DNA from: Flavobacterium sandaracinum
GTDB taxonomy: Bacteria; Bacteroidota; Bacteroidia; Flavobacteriales; Flavobacteriaceae
DNA: 53,132 bases
Assembly (NCBI RefSeq): GCF_004349135.1
Contig: NZ_SMFN01000024.1
Span: 1 to 53,132 of the forward strand
Direction of reading: 5' to 3'
This document shows, piece by piece, positions 16,901-22,957 of this stretch; within the stretch, counting starts at the first letter, position 1, and each line of letters starts with the position of its first letter. The notes under the pieces are model-generated. The model saw nothing but the letters and a program-made list of their open reading frames with translations, ran no database searches and was not told where the DNA came from. A program made the translations under genes and the position numbers.

Positions 16901-16924
16901 CAAAAATGGTTGAATAAGAATTGA
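10901..16924 (+). CDS. Soluble hybrid histidine kinase, about 11 PAS + GAF + REC
   Basis: 2007 residues from the ATG at 10901. No signal peptide or membrane segment, so a cytoplasmic sensor. Domain order by rough residue: five PAS (30-670), one GAF (672-845), six PAS (855-1605), HisKA (1613-1695) with phospho-His1637 in MSHEIRTPLNG, HATPase_c with N box near 1744 and GGTGLGLAIS near 1816, and a receiver (1886-2007) with phospho-Asp1937 in LMDIQMP. Many PAS units end in the D-I/V-T-E/Q-x-K linker. No Hpt domain or DNA-binding output is attached, so phosphate presumably passes to a separate Hpt protein, or the receiver tunes the kinase. No partner regulator lies nearby: the flanking genes are the marR operon and a PLP lyase, both on the opposite strand. 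Ligands are unknown. Confidence 0.95.
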   Translation: MSKNINKPSYDDLLSRIQKQELEINRLLKKEQLSSDLAFYQKVSRDLVCIAGFDGFLKQINPSFVQLLGYSSEELLTNPILSFIHPEDIEKTKQEFLLLSNSQSSPYFENRYIKKNADIVTIQWTISLSPNQDYVYGIGRDISEIKNNQDYLRSAQNLLNEAQKIAKIGSWEFNLKTRNMIWSKELYSIYEIDRDPKQSLFQEFINLFSAEDATSFLNKIDQAIIDKKEFEVQQNVVLSNNKKKWLHAIVVLELDSEGNVVTLRGNTQDITEKKLIEQSIKEQEAAVIDYKLKLIEKESDAKFKYYIENAPDGIFVINQDRNYIEVNQAASTLTGYSAEELLLMKFGDLSSKEHADATLQKFQLLQETGVLKGEIIINHKNGAELFCFIDLVKLSEDRFLGFVKDVTQNRKAEEKIKQSEKWFRTLVEYNDGIIAVLDKDLNTIFRSSSSARITGYSDAEFKKITSTVYYHPDYLEYVRGMIQRAVDNPGLPLDVIFQVKHKNGNYIWLQGVLKNMIEHNGVNGIVVNLRDVTESIMANETLSKEKDKFAKIAATSPGLIYSMRQNKDGSLCYPYASHAIEEIYGFTYDEIEFDANKVFGLIHPDDIESLMCSIHETKSKLVPLKGEYRYFHPTKGLVWHSVNSLPIVEPEGTVICHGIVTDVTEKILAEQKIIKANRLYLFISQINQMIVRTTDQETLFTEACTIAVDLGKFKMAWVGIVDEVTKRVIPVKIAGDDRDYFSKIKTITIDDEPLGRGPAGRAIIQGKAVVCNDIENDVMMLPWKEEALDRGYLSLMSVPINKFGKAIGTFTFYAEEKNFFDEEEIALLEEATGDVAFALEIFEKEALRKKAEEDISESEQRYYTLTEVSTVGIFRTDTKGYTTYVNSYWCQISGLSFEEAMGNGWIKAVHEEDKKIVSQRWEEATNDLETSISEYRFLRPDGSIAWVMGRAILERNVRNEIVGYIGTITDITERKIAEDAILKEKQLSELIINNLPGVFYLYDESGNFVKWNKNFETVTGYTAAEIAQMEAVDFYDEDFKEIIKTRLKTVFESKTPGLEIELFTKNKDKIPYYINSHNFEYKGNKCLLGMGLDLSDLKKAEEKIRIANERFEMISAATNDAVFEYNILTGESWNNQTFITLFGFGSSLPNGQNNSVIWRSKVHPEDRERVVKKLEESYVGSTNLWSDEFRFLKADGSYGIFYDRGIISRDESGKAIRLNGAMIEITELKNIKEQLILSEEKYRSLIEQASDAIFINDISGNLLEVNESACVMLGYTKEELCARNITDLYTKAELVRRPIMFKEILNGEQTLLERTMLHKMGSFITVEITAKMIADGRIVAIVRDISERKKKDDDFKKMHKKMEAILGAIPDLLFEVDLTGKIFNYHSRRDDLLALPPEVFLGKTFSEVLSPDVANLILSAIKEASLQGYSIGRQYSLILNEELYWFELSIAPMMESDAQEVHFICLSRDITAVKKSDFALLKSEERYRGLLNNLDAGILVYAADTSIIVNNQKAAELLGLTDNQMKGMKDSDFAWNFLDENNAILSRNKYPVNQIIATKESLKNFKLGVRRSAREDIVWLLVNGYPDRNEKGEILEIVISFFDITKQKVMEMELLKAKELAESANKAKTDFLANMSHEIRTPLNGIIGFTHLLMKSNLKKNQAEYMTTVNESATSLMEIVNNVLDFSKIESGKLELDIEEVNLFKLINQVIDLFKFQANQKKIDLILDINNNVPQYILADSVRLKQILVNLLSNAIKFTNFGEIRLDINEVDASNAKGSTIQFSVKDTGVGIKTQNNEKIFNSFVQEDNSTNRKFGGTGLGLAISNQLLALMDSRLQLISKYGDGSDFFFVIKFKKANHKKNTTALFAKSLKEDVIIPLNTLSDFTVLIVEDNKINMLLAKTLVKRIISNCTILEAKDGNEAVDIYKKEKPDVILMDIQMPNKNGYEATDEIRQLKDSGDIPIIAITAGIMVGDKEKCLQAGMNDYLPKPIIQLDLEKMLQKWLNKN

Positions 16925-17014
16925 TTCTATTTCAACAAAGTCTACAAATAAGCGGTTAATTATAGACATCTAGTATAATATTAGGTAAGAATAGAAGATA
17001 GAGAAACGAGAAAG

Positions 17015-17057
17015 AAGGAGCAAAGATGCTATTATTTTTGCTCCTTTTCTGCGTTTT
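17015..17057 (+). terminator. Terminator after the histidine kinase
   Basis: Stem AAGGAGCAAA (17015-17024) with TTTGCTCCTT (17037-17046), followed by a T-rich tail ending in TTTTTT. It lies 90 nt after the kinase stop. Confidence 0.65.
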
Positions 17058-17250
17058 TTAGACTTGATAACTCCCATTTTAAACCTTTGTATTGGAAAAA
17101 ATAACTTTAAACAATTTGATGTCGATAAGTGAATATTGCTTAACAATAACTCCAAATCTAAATAAAGAGTTATTTAGAGTAACTTTTGCCTTTAATAAAT
17201 GATCTAAAAGCAACGTTGAAAAAATTGGTTTACTATTTTTTTTGAGAGTG

Positions 17251-17284
17251 TAAAAACCTGTATGATTAAGTATACAGGCTTTTA
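17251..17284 (-). terminator. Terminator after the PLP lyase
   Basis: Stem CCTGTAT (17257-17263) with ATACAGG (17272-17278), flanked by complementary A/T tracts; on the minus strand it is followed by TTTTT. Confidence 0.75.
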
Positions 17285-17310
17285 ACAGGCTTACTACAAG
17301 CGGAATTATT

Positions 17311-18519
17311 TTAAGATAGCAAAATATTCAATTCCATCATACAGGCGCGCATCATTTGATAGGTTCTTTCAATGTCATTGTCTAAACCTATAGAAAATCG
17401 GATTAAACCATCAGTCAATCCCATTTCTGTTTGTTCCTCAAGAGGAATTTCACTTGATGTCGAAGTTCCCGGTGCGCTGAACAATGTTTTGTAAAATCCT
17501 AAACTCACGGCCAGATATCCTAGATTTTTTGCTTGCATCAATTCCATTAATTCATTGGCTTTTGCCAAAGTTCCTACGTCCAAAGTCATCATTCCTCCAA
17601 AACCATATTCTGGATTAATCATCGTTTTATATATTTCGTGACTTGGATGACTTTCTAAACCGGGATAAACTGTTTTTAAACCGTCTTTTTCGAAGCGTTG
17701 CGCCAGATACATCGCATTATGACTGTGCTGTTTCATTCGGATATGCAAAGTGTGCAAGTTTTTCATCACACTCGCTGAACGTAAGCTATCCATTGTAGGT
17801 CCCAGTAACATGCTGGCTCCGCTATTGACGTTTTTTAAACTATCAATAAATTCTCTCGAGGCACACGTTACTCCGCCCACAGTATCACTGCTTCCGTTGA
17901 TGTATTTAGTCAAACTGTGAATCACAATATCAGCACCCAATCGCGCAGGAGAAACGGACAATGGTGAAAATGTATTATCAACCACAAGCGTTAAATTATG
18001 GCGCTTTGCAATTTTAGATAAACCTTCAATATCAGCTACTTCTAGCAACGGATTACTAACTGTTTCACAATATAAAACTTTAGTTTCAGCCGTTATTGCA
18101 GCTTCTACAACAGCAAGTTTTGTAATGTCTACAAAGGTAGTTTTGATGCCTAATCGTGGTGTAAAATTCTTCAAGAAAGCATACGTTCCTCCATAAATTG
18201 TTCTGCTCGAAACAATATGATCGCCTGTGCCGCACAACTGCAAAAGCGTAGGGGTAATCGCACCCATTCCGGAGGCCGAAACATTAGCGGTTTCTGTTCC
18301 TTCCATCGCTGCCAAAGCTTTGTCTAAATACAAATTACTTGGGGATGAATGGCGGGAATACAAATAACAGCCTTCCATATTTCCTTCAAAAGTATCGAAC
18401 ATGGTTTTTGCCGATAAAAACGTATACGTGGAGGAATCAGAAATGGATGGATTTACACCACCAAATTCGCCAAAGTACTGTAAATCCTGAATGTTGTCTG
18501 CGGGATTGAAATTTTTCAT
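17311..18519 (-). CDS. Cys/Met-metabolism PLP enzyme, methionine gamma-lyase-like
   Basis: 402 residues, fold type I. PLP lysine Lys205 in HSLTKYINGSSD, Asp181 in VVDNTF pairing with the pyridine nitrogen, and Tyr109 in RTIYGGTYAF stacking on the ring. In Pseudomonas methionine gamma-lyase the segment reads YGCTF with a specificity Cys; here that position is Gly111, so the substrate may differ (cystathionine, homocysteine or O-acylhomoserine are alternatives). The divergent Lrp/AsnC gene mirrors the mdeA-mdeR arrangement and supports amino-acid-responsive catabolism. A copy of the dispersed repeat lies just upstream. Assignment to the family is firm; the reaction is inferred. Confidence 0.85.
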   Translation of the reverse strand: MKNFNPADNIQDLQYFGEFGGVNPSISDSSTYTFLSAKTMFDTFEGNMEGCYLYSRHSSPSNLYLDKALAAMEGTETANVSASGMGAITPTLLQLCGTGDHIVSSRTIYGGTYAFLKNFTPRLGIKTTFVDITKLAVVEAAITAETKVLYCETVSNPLLEVADIEGLSKIAKRHNLTLVVDNTFSPLSVSPARLGADIVIHSLTKYINGSSDTVGGVTCASREFIDSLKNVNSGASMLLGPTMDSLRSASVMKNLHTLHIRMKQHSHNAMYLAQRFEKDGLKTVYPGLESHPSHEIYKTMINPEYGFGGMMTLDVGTLAKANELMELMQAKNLGYLAVSLGFYKTLFSAPGTSTSSEIPLEEQTEMGLTDGLIRFSIGLDNDIERTYQMMRACMMELNILLS

Positions 18520-18539
18520 AGTTGTATGTATTTTTATTT

Positions 18540-18617
18540 GAAGCTATTCCTGCTATTCGTTTCAATCTTTTCTTTTAAAAAAAAGAAAAGGATTTACACT
18601 GCTATCAGGGCTAGGGT
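18540..18617 (+). repeat. Dispersed intergenic repeat, copy B
   Basis: AAGCTATTCCTGCTATTCG, then a perfect 10-bp stem CTTTTCTTTT/AAAAGAAAAG (18567-18576 with 18581-18590), then GGATTTACACTGCTATCAGG and GCTAGGG. It lies in the 271-bp gap between the PLP lyase and lrp. Confidence 0.75.
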
Positions 18618-18790
18618 ATTTCGTTAGTAACAAAATCTATTCAAAATAACGTAGTTCTAGATTAATAATCAATCATGTTGTTTGATATTAGATTTTAAAA
18701 CTATAAAATAGAAATAATGTAATTTAATTTTCTAAATTAGCTCCTTAAACAAGATTTACATAGATTTTATTTCTATTCCAATATTACATA

Positions 18791-19252
18791 ATGATGACAC
18801 TAGACTCAATAGATAAAAAACTACTTTTCTTATTGCAATCCGATTGTAAGAAAACAACTAAGGAACTTTCTCTTAAATTAAATCTTTCTGTAACTGCTGT
18901 TTACGAGCGAATAAAAAAACTCGAAAGAGAGGGAATCATCGATAAATACGTAGTGCTAGTCAACCGTTCGAAAGTCGAAAAAGGTTTTGTTGTTTTTTGT
19001 CATCTTAAATTGATACAGCATACCAAAGAGTTTCTTACCAAATTTGAAAGTGAAGTCGTGAAGCTAAAAGAGGTTTTAGAATGCCATCACGTAAGTGGCG
19101 AATACGATTATATTCTGAAAATAGTGGTAAAAGATATGGAAGCGTATCGGGAGTTTTTGGTTACAAAGCTGACTACTTTGCAACATATTGGAAGCACACA
19201 CAGCACTTTTATGATTAGTGAAGTAAAAAATACTACAGTGGTTGACGTTTGA
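18791..19252 (+). CDS. Lrp/AsnC-family transcriptional regulator
   Basis: 153 residues. N-terminal HTH: LDSIDKKLLFLLQSD, then the recognition stretch LSVTAVYERIKKLEREGII. C-terminal RAM/ligand-binding alpha-beta sandwich with the HHVSGEYDYILKIVVKD motif, where amino acids usually bind at the dimer interface. Two adjacent ATG codons open the frame; the first is annotated. It is divergent from the methionine-gamma-lyase-like gene, so it probably controls that gene in response to an amino acid such as methionine or leucine (inference from position). Confidence 0.93.
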   Translation: MMTLDSIDKKLLFLLQSDCKKTTKELSLKLNLSVTAVYERIKKLEREGIIDKYVVLVNRSKVEKGFVVFCHLKLIQHTKEFLTKFESEVVKLKEVLECHHVSGEYDYILKIVVKDMEAYREFLVTKLTTLQHIGSTHSTFMISEVKNTTVVDV

Positions 19253-19478
19253 TAATTATAAAAGGTAGTTTTTTGTGACTCCTCCTTCCTACCAATGACA
19301 AAGCGCATCCAAAACACTTAATTTATATGTCGATTCTTTTTGTTTTTTATTGGAATATGGAATTTGCATACCTTCATTTGTGTTTGCGTGGCATTCACTT
19401 GATGTTCATTTCTTAATGAAAGCCCATTTTCATAACAAAAAACCTTCTGAATTAAACTTTAAACAAAACTTAATTCCT

Positions 19479-19486
19479 TAATTTTG
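19479..19486 (+). promoter_or_regulatory. Probable -7 box for lpdA
   Basis: TAATTTTG fits TAnnTTTG and lies 37 bp before the lpdA ATG; no clear -33 TTG is found at the right distance. Confidence 0.45.
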
Positions 19487-19523
19487 TAGAACATTATATA
19501 AAAACACAATAAAAAAATATACT

Positions 19524-20927
19524 ATGAGTTCATTTGACGTAGTCATTATAGGTTCTGGACCAGGCGGATATGTAGCAGCAATTCGTTGTGCACAGTTGGG
19601 TTTCAAAACAGCAATTATCGAAAAATATTCCACTCTTGGAGGAACTTGCCTCAATGTAGGTTGTATTCCTTCTAAAGCATTGCTTGCTTCTTCTCATCAT
19701 TACAGTGAAATTGCTCATTTTGCAGATCACGGAATTGAGGTTTCTGGGGAAGTAAAGGTGAATCTAGAAAAAATGATCGCACGCAAACAAGCGGTTGTAG
19801 ATCAAACTTCAGGTGGTGTGAAATTTTTAATGGACAAAAATAAAATTACAGTTCTCGAAGGATTGGGTTCTTTTGTAGATGCTACGCACGTTGCTGTTGC
19901 AAAAGCAGATGGAACTTCTGAAACTGTTGAAGCTAAAAACATCATAATTGCTACAGGATCTAAACCTTCTTCTTTGCCTTTTATCAAAATTGATAAAGAA
20001 AGAATAATCACTTCGACAGAAGCTTTGAAACTAAAGGAAGTACCAAAACATTTGGTCATTATCGGTGGTGGAGTGATTGGAATTGAACTTGGACAAGTAT
20101 ATCTACGATTGGGAGCGCAAGTTTCGGTTGTCGAATATCTAGACAGAATCATTCCAGGAATGGATGCTTCTTTGTCTAAAGAATTGACTAAAGTATTAAA
20201 AAAACAAGGTATGAAATTCTACGTTTCGCATAAAGTGAAATCAGTAGAGAGAAATGGCGAAGGGGTTGTAGTTCAAGCTGAAAATGCAAAAGGAGAAACG
20301 ATTACGCTTCAAGGAGATTATTCATTAGTTTCTGTAGGGCGTCGTCCTTATACCGATGGATTGAATGCGGATAAAGCAGGAGTGAAAATTTCGGATAGAG
20401 GAATGGTTGAGGTAAACGATCATTTGCAAACCAATGTTCCAAATATCTATGCCATTGGAGATGTTGTTCGTGGAGCGATGCTTGCTCACAAAGCAGAAGA
20501 GGAAGGAGCAATGGTAGCAGAAATATTAGCAGGCCAAAAACCGCATATTGATTATAACTTGATTCCTGGAGTCGTATATACTTGGCCAGAAGTGGCTGCT
20601 GTAGGACAAACAGAAGAGCAATTAAAAGCATCTGGAATCGAATACAAAGCGGGAAGTTTTCCATTCAAAGCATTAGGACGTGCAAGAGCAGGAGGAGATT
20701 TAGACGGATTTGTAAAAATTCTTGCTGATGCAAAAACGGATGAGGTTTTAGGTGTTCACATGATTGGAGCACGTTGTGCGGATTTAATTGCCGAAGCAGT
20801 AACTGCCATGGAATTTAAAGCATCTGCTGAAGATATTTCTAGAATTTCCCATGCGCATCCTACTTTTGCGGAAGCGATTAAGGAAGCTGCACTTGCCGCT
20901 ACAGACAACAGAGCGTTGCACGTATAA
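19524..20927 (+). CDS. lpdA: Dihydrolipoyl dehydrogenase
   Basis: E3 flavoprotein that reoxidises dihydrolipoamide for 2-oxoacid dehydrogenase complexes and the glycine cleavage system. 467 residues. FAD-binding IGSGPGGYVAA at the N-terminus; redox disulfide Cys42-Cys47 in GGTCLNVGCIPSK; NAD-binding IIGGGVIGIELG; second FAD motif IYAIGDV; active-site His445 and Glu450 in HAHPTFAEA. Monocistronic, convergent with fumC. The window also has gcvT, so one client may be glycine cleavage; the other E1/E2 partners are elsewhere. Confidence 0.97.
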   Translation: MSSFDVVIIGSGPGGYVAAIRCAQLGFKTAIIEKYSTLGGTCLNVGCIPSKALLASSHHYSEIAHFADHGIEVSGEVKVNLEKMIARKQAVVDQTSGGVKFLMDKNKITVLEGLGSFVDATHVAVAKADGTSETVEAKNIIIATGSKPSSLPFIKIDKERIITSTEALKLKEVPKHLVIIGGGVIGIELGQVYLRLGAQVSVVEYLDRIIPGMDASLSKELTKVLKKQGMKFYVSHKVKSVERNGEGVVVQAENAKGETITLQGDYSLVSVGRRPYTDGLNADKAGVKISDRGMVEVNDHLQTNVPNIYAIGDVVRGAMLAHKAEEEGAMVAEILAGQKPHIDYNLIPGVVYTWPEVAAVGQTEEQLKASGIEYKAGSFPFKALGRARAGGDLDGFVKILADAKTDEVLGVHMIGARCADLIAEAVTAMEFKASAEDISRISHAHPTFAEAIKEAALAATDNRALHV

Positions 20928-20949
20928 AAAATAGAGTTCTAAAATAATA

Positions 20950-20992
20950 AATCCCAAATTCCATAGATACAATTGGAATTTGGGATTTTTTT
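20950..20992. terminator. Bidirectional terminator between lpdA and fumC
   Basis: A perfect 14-bp stem (20950-20963 with 20974-20987) with 10-nt loop, followed by seven T on the plus strand. On the minus strand the tail is AT-rich. Confidence 0.88.
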
Positions 20993-21012
20993 ATTTTGGT
21001 ATTTAGAAGATT

Positions 21013-22410
21013 TTATTTCAAACTTCCCACCATATCTTCAGGTTTAACCCAAGCATCAAAATCTTCTGGTGTTACATAACCCAAACGCACCGCTTCTTCT
21101 TTTAAAGTAGTACCGTTTTTATGTGCCGTCTGAGCAATTTCAGCCGATTTGTAATATCCAATTTTAGTGTTCAAAGCAGTAACTAACATTAAGGAATTGT
21201 CTACTAATTCTTTGATTCGTTTGTAGTTTGGTTCAATACCTTGAGCGCAATGTTCGTCAAAAGAAAGACACGCATCACCTAATAAACGAGCAGATTGTAA
21301 AAAGTTTGCTGCCATCAGAGGTTTAAAAACATTCAATTCATAATGACCTTGCATTCCTCCCACAGAAATAGCGACATCATTCCCCATAACTTGTGCGCAA
21401 ACCATTGTCAAAGCTTCGCACTGGGTTGGGTTTACTTTCCCTGGCATGATAGAAGAACCTGGTTCGTTTTCTGGAATAAGGATTTCTCCAATTCCGGAGC
21501 GTGGTCCTGAAGCTAACATGCGAACATCATTAGCAATTTTATTCAATGAAACGGCTAATTGTTTTAATGCACCATGTGTTTCAACAATTGCATCATGCGC
21601 AGCCAAAGCTTCAAATTTGTTTTCGGCAGTTACGAATGGATGTCCTGTAAATTCCGCTATGTATTCTGCTACTTTTACGTCATATCCTTCTGGGGTATTC
21701 AATCCAGTTCCTACTGCTGTACCTCCTAAAGCCACTTCTGATAAGTGAGCTAACGTATTTTTAACTGCTTTTAAACCATAGTTTAATTGCGCTACATATC
21801 CTGAAATTTCTTGTCCCAATGTAAGCGGAGTAGCATCCATTAGATGTGTACGTCCAATTTTTACTACTGTCTTGAATTCTGTAGCTTTGGCGTGCAAGGT
21901 GTCTCTTAATTTTTCAACAGCAGGAATTGTAATTTCCACAACTGCTTTGTAAGCGGCAATATGCATTCCAGTTGGGAACGTGTCATTTGAAGATTGTGAT
22001 TTGTTCACATCATCGTTAGCTTTAATGAATTGTTCGCCTTCGCCAATGTTAAATCCCTTTAATACTTGAGCGCGATTTGCAACTACTTCATTTACGTTCA
22101 TGTTACTCTGTGTTCCAGAACCCGTTTGCCAGATCACTAGTGGAAATTCATTGTCGAGTTTACCGGCAAGGATTTCATCACAAACGGCCGCGATAGCATC
22201 TCGTTTTTCGATTGGTAAAACTCCTAAATCACAATTGGCGTAAGCAGCTGCTTTTTTTAGATAAGCGAAACCTTCTACGATTTCTTTTGGCATCGAAGCA
22301 GATGGACCAATCTTAAAATTATTACGAGAACGTTCTGTTTGTGCGCCCCAATACTTGTCAGCAGGAACCTGCACTTCACCCATGGTGTCTTTTTCTATTC
22401 TGAATTTCAT
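21013..22410 (-). CDS. fumC: Class II fumarate hydratase
   Basis: Hydrates fumarate to malate in the TCA cycle; oxygen-stable homotetramer. 465 residues from the ATG at 22410 (MKFRIEKDTMGEVQVPADKY). Signature GSSIMPGKVNP with catalytic Ser320; the substrate His lies in GRTHLMDATP. The open frame continues 44 codons upstream to 22542, but those codons lie in a dispersed repeat and read as low-complexity sequence, so the longer start is rejected. A TAnnTTTG-type box (TATTTTTG, 22540-22547) would give a 5' leader of about 125 nt that contains the repeat hairpin. Confidence 0.96.
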   Translation of the reverse strand: MKFRIEKDTMGEVQVPADKYWGAQTERSRNNFKIGPSASMPKEIVEGFAYLKKAAAYANCDLGVLPIEKRDAIAAVCDEILAGKLDNEFPLVIWQTGSGTQSNMNVNEVVANRAQVLKGFNIGEGEQFIKANDDVNKSQSSNDTFPTGMHIAAYKAVVEITIPAVEKLRDTLHAKATEFKTVVKIGRTHLMDATPLTLGQEISGYVAQLNYGLKAVKNTLAHLSEVALGGTAVGTGLNTPEGYDVKVAEYIAEFTGHPFVTAENKFEALAAHDAIVETHGALKQLAVSLNKIANDVRMLASGPRSGIGEILIPENEPGSSIMPGKVNPTQCEALTMVCAQVMGNDVAISVGGMQGHYELNVFKPLMAANFLQSARLLGDACLSFDEHCAQGIEPNYKRIKELVDNSLMLVTALNTKIGYYKSAEIAQTAHKNGTTLKEEAVRLGYVTPEDFDAWVKPEDMVGSLK

Positions 22411-22446
22411 GTTGATGTTATTTATAAATATGAAGTTTATTCGATT

Positions 22447-22527
22447 TTTAGCCGCGATGGAAATGGAAATCCTTTTCTTTTTTTCTTTAAAAAAGAAAAG
22501 ATTGGAGTGTACAGCGGGAATAGCTCC
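22447..22527 (-). repeat. Dispersed intergenic repeat, copy C, in the fumC leader
   Basis: On the minus strand: GGAGCTATTCCCGCTGTACA, a T-rich/A-rich stem of about 12 bp (arms near 22472-22483 and 22489-22500), GGATTTCCATTTCCATCGCG and GCTAAA. Closest to copy B. It falls between the predicted promoter box and the fumC start codon, so it would be transcribed. Confidence 0.75.
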
Positions 22528-22598
22528 AAATTCTGAGCTCAAAAATAGGGAAAATTCCTTTTTTATAAAAATTCATCAGTAGTTTTTATCCTTTTTTA

Positions 22599-22629
22599 TT
22601 GGTATGAAAAGGAATTAAACTTACATTTG
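22599..22629 (+). promoter_or_regulatory. Promoter of the small membrane protein gene
   Basis: TTG (22599-22601), a 20-bp spacer and TACATTTG (22622-22629) fit the Bacteroidota consensus. The predicted start is about 20 nt before the ATG at 22657. Confidence 0.75.
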
Positions 22630-22656
22630 TGGCTACATTCAAAAATTCCGGAAAAC

Positions 22657-22830
22657 ATGTTTGAATTTTCACAGTATTTAGGCTTTTTACTTTTCTTAAC
22701 CATCCTTACTATAGGGTTTTGGTTGATGTTCTTTTTAGTTGGTTTCGTATCCTATTGGGTAGGTGGAGCAACTTGGGAAGCATACAAAGAGAAAAGAGAT
22801 AAAAAGAAGCAAGAGCAACAAGCAGTATAA
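22657..22830 (+). CDS. Small single-pass membrane protein, unknown function
   Basis: 57 residues from the ATG at 22657. A long hydrophobic stretch (about residues 8-37: YLGFLLFLTILTIGFWLMFF and onward) is followed by a highly basic, coiled tail EAYKEKRDKKKQEQQ, placing the C-terminus in the cytoplasm by the positive-inside rule. An upstream in-frame TTG at 22627 overlaps the promoter -7 box and is rejected. The gene has its own consensus promoter and its own terminator, which supports it being real. I do not recognise the family. Confidence 0.75.
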   Translation: MFEFSQYLGFLLFLTILTIGFWLMFFLVGFVSYWVGGATWEAYKEKRDKKKQEQQAV

Positions 22831-22847
22831 TCTGTTTTGTTAAATAA

Positions 22848-22878
22848 AAAGGACCCGTTTATACGAGTCCTTTTTTTT
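22848..22878 (+). terminator. Terminator of the small membrane protein gene
   Basis: Stem AAAGGACCCG (22848-22857) with CGAGTCCTTT (22864-22873), one G-U pair, followed by a T-tract. Confidence 0.85.
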
Positions 22879-22918
22879 ATGCTTCTTAGTTTTTGAAATT
22901 GCATTTTTAATGGATACA

Positions 22919-22957
22919 AAAAAAACAAGGACTCCTTTTTGGGAGTCCTTATTTTTT
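22919..22957. terminator. Second hairpin, terminator of the barrel protein gene
   Basis: Stem AAGGACTCC (22927-22935) with GGAGTCCTT (22942-22950), A-tract before and T-tract after, so it can work on both strands. It abuts the stop codon of the minus-strand barrel gene and shares its stem core with the preceding terminator. Confidence 0.85.

Larger units (their letters stand above)
16925..17310. other. Intergenic spacer between kinase and PLP lyase
   Basis: A 386-bp AT-rich spacer. It holds one terminator for each convergent gene (listed separately). A 61-codon minus-strand frame here looks like chance: no family features and no promoter. Confidence 0.6.

Noticed and set aside
16970..17155. 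61-codon minus-strand frame after the histidine kinase
   Set aside because: Lies across the kinase terminator, has no promoter and no recognisable protein features.
22411..22542. N-terminal extension of FumC
   Set aside because: Encoded by dispersed repeat copy C, low complexity; the conserved FumC start is at 22410.
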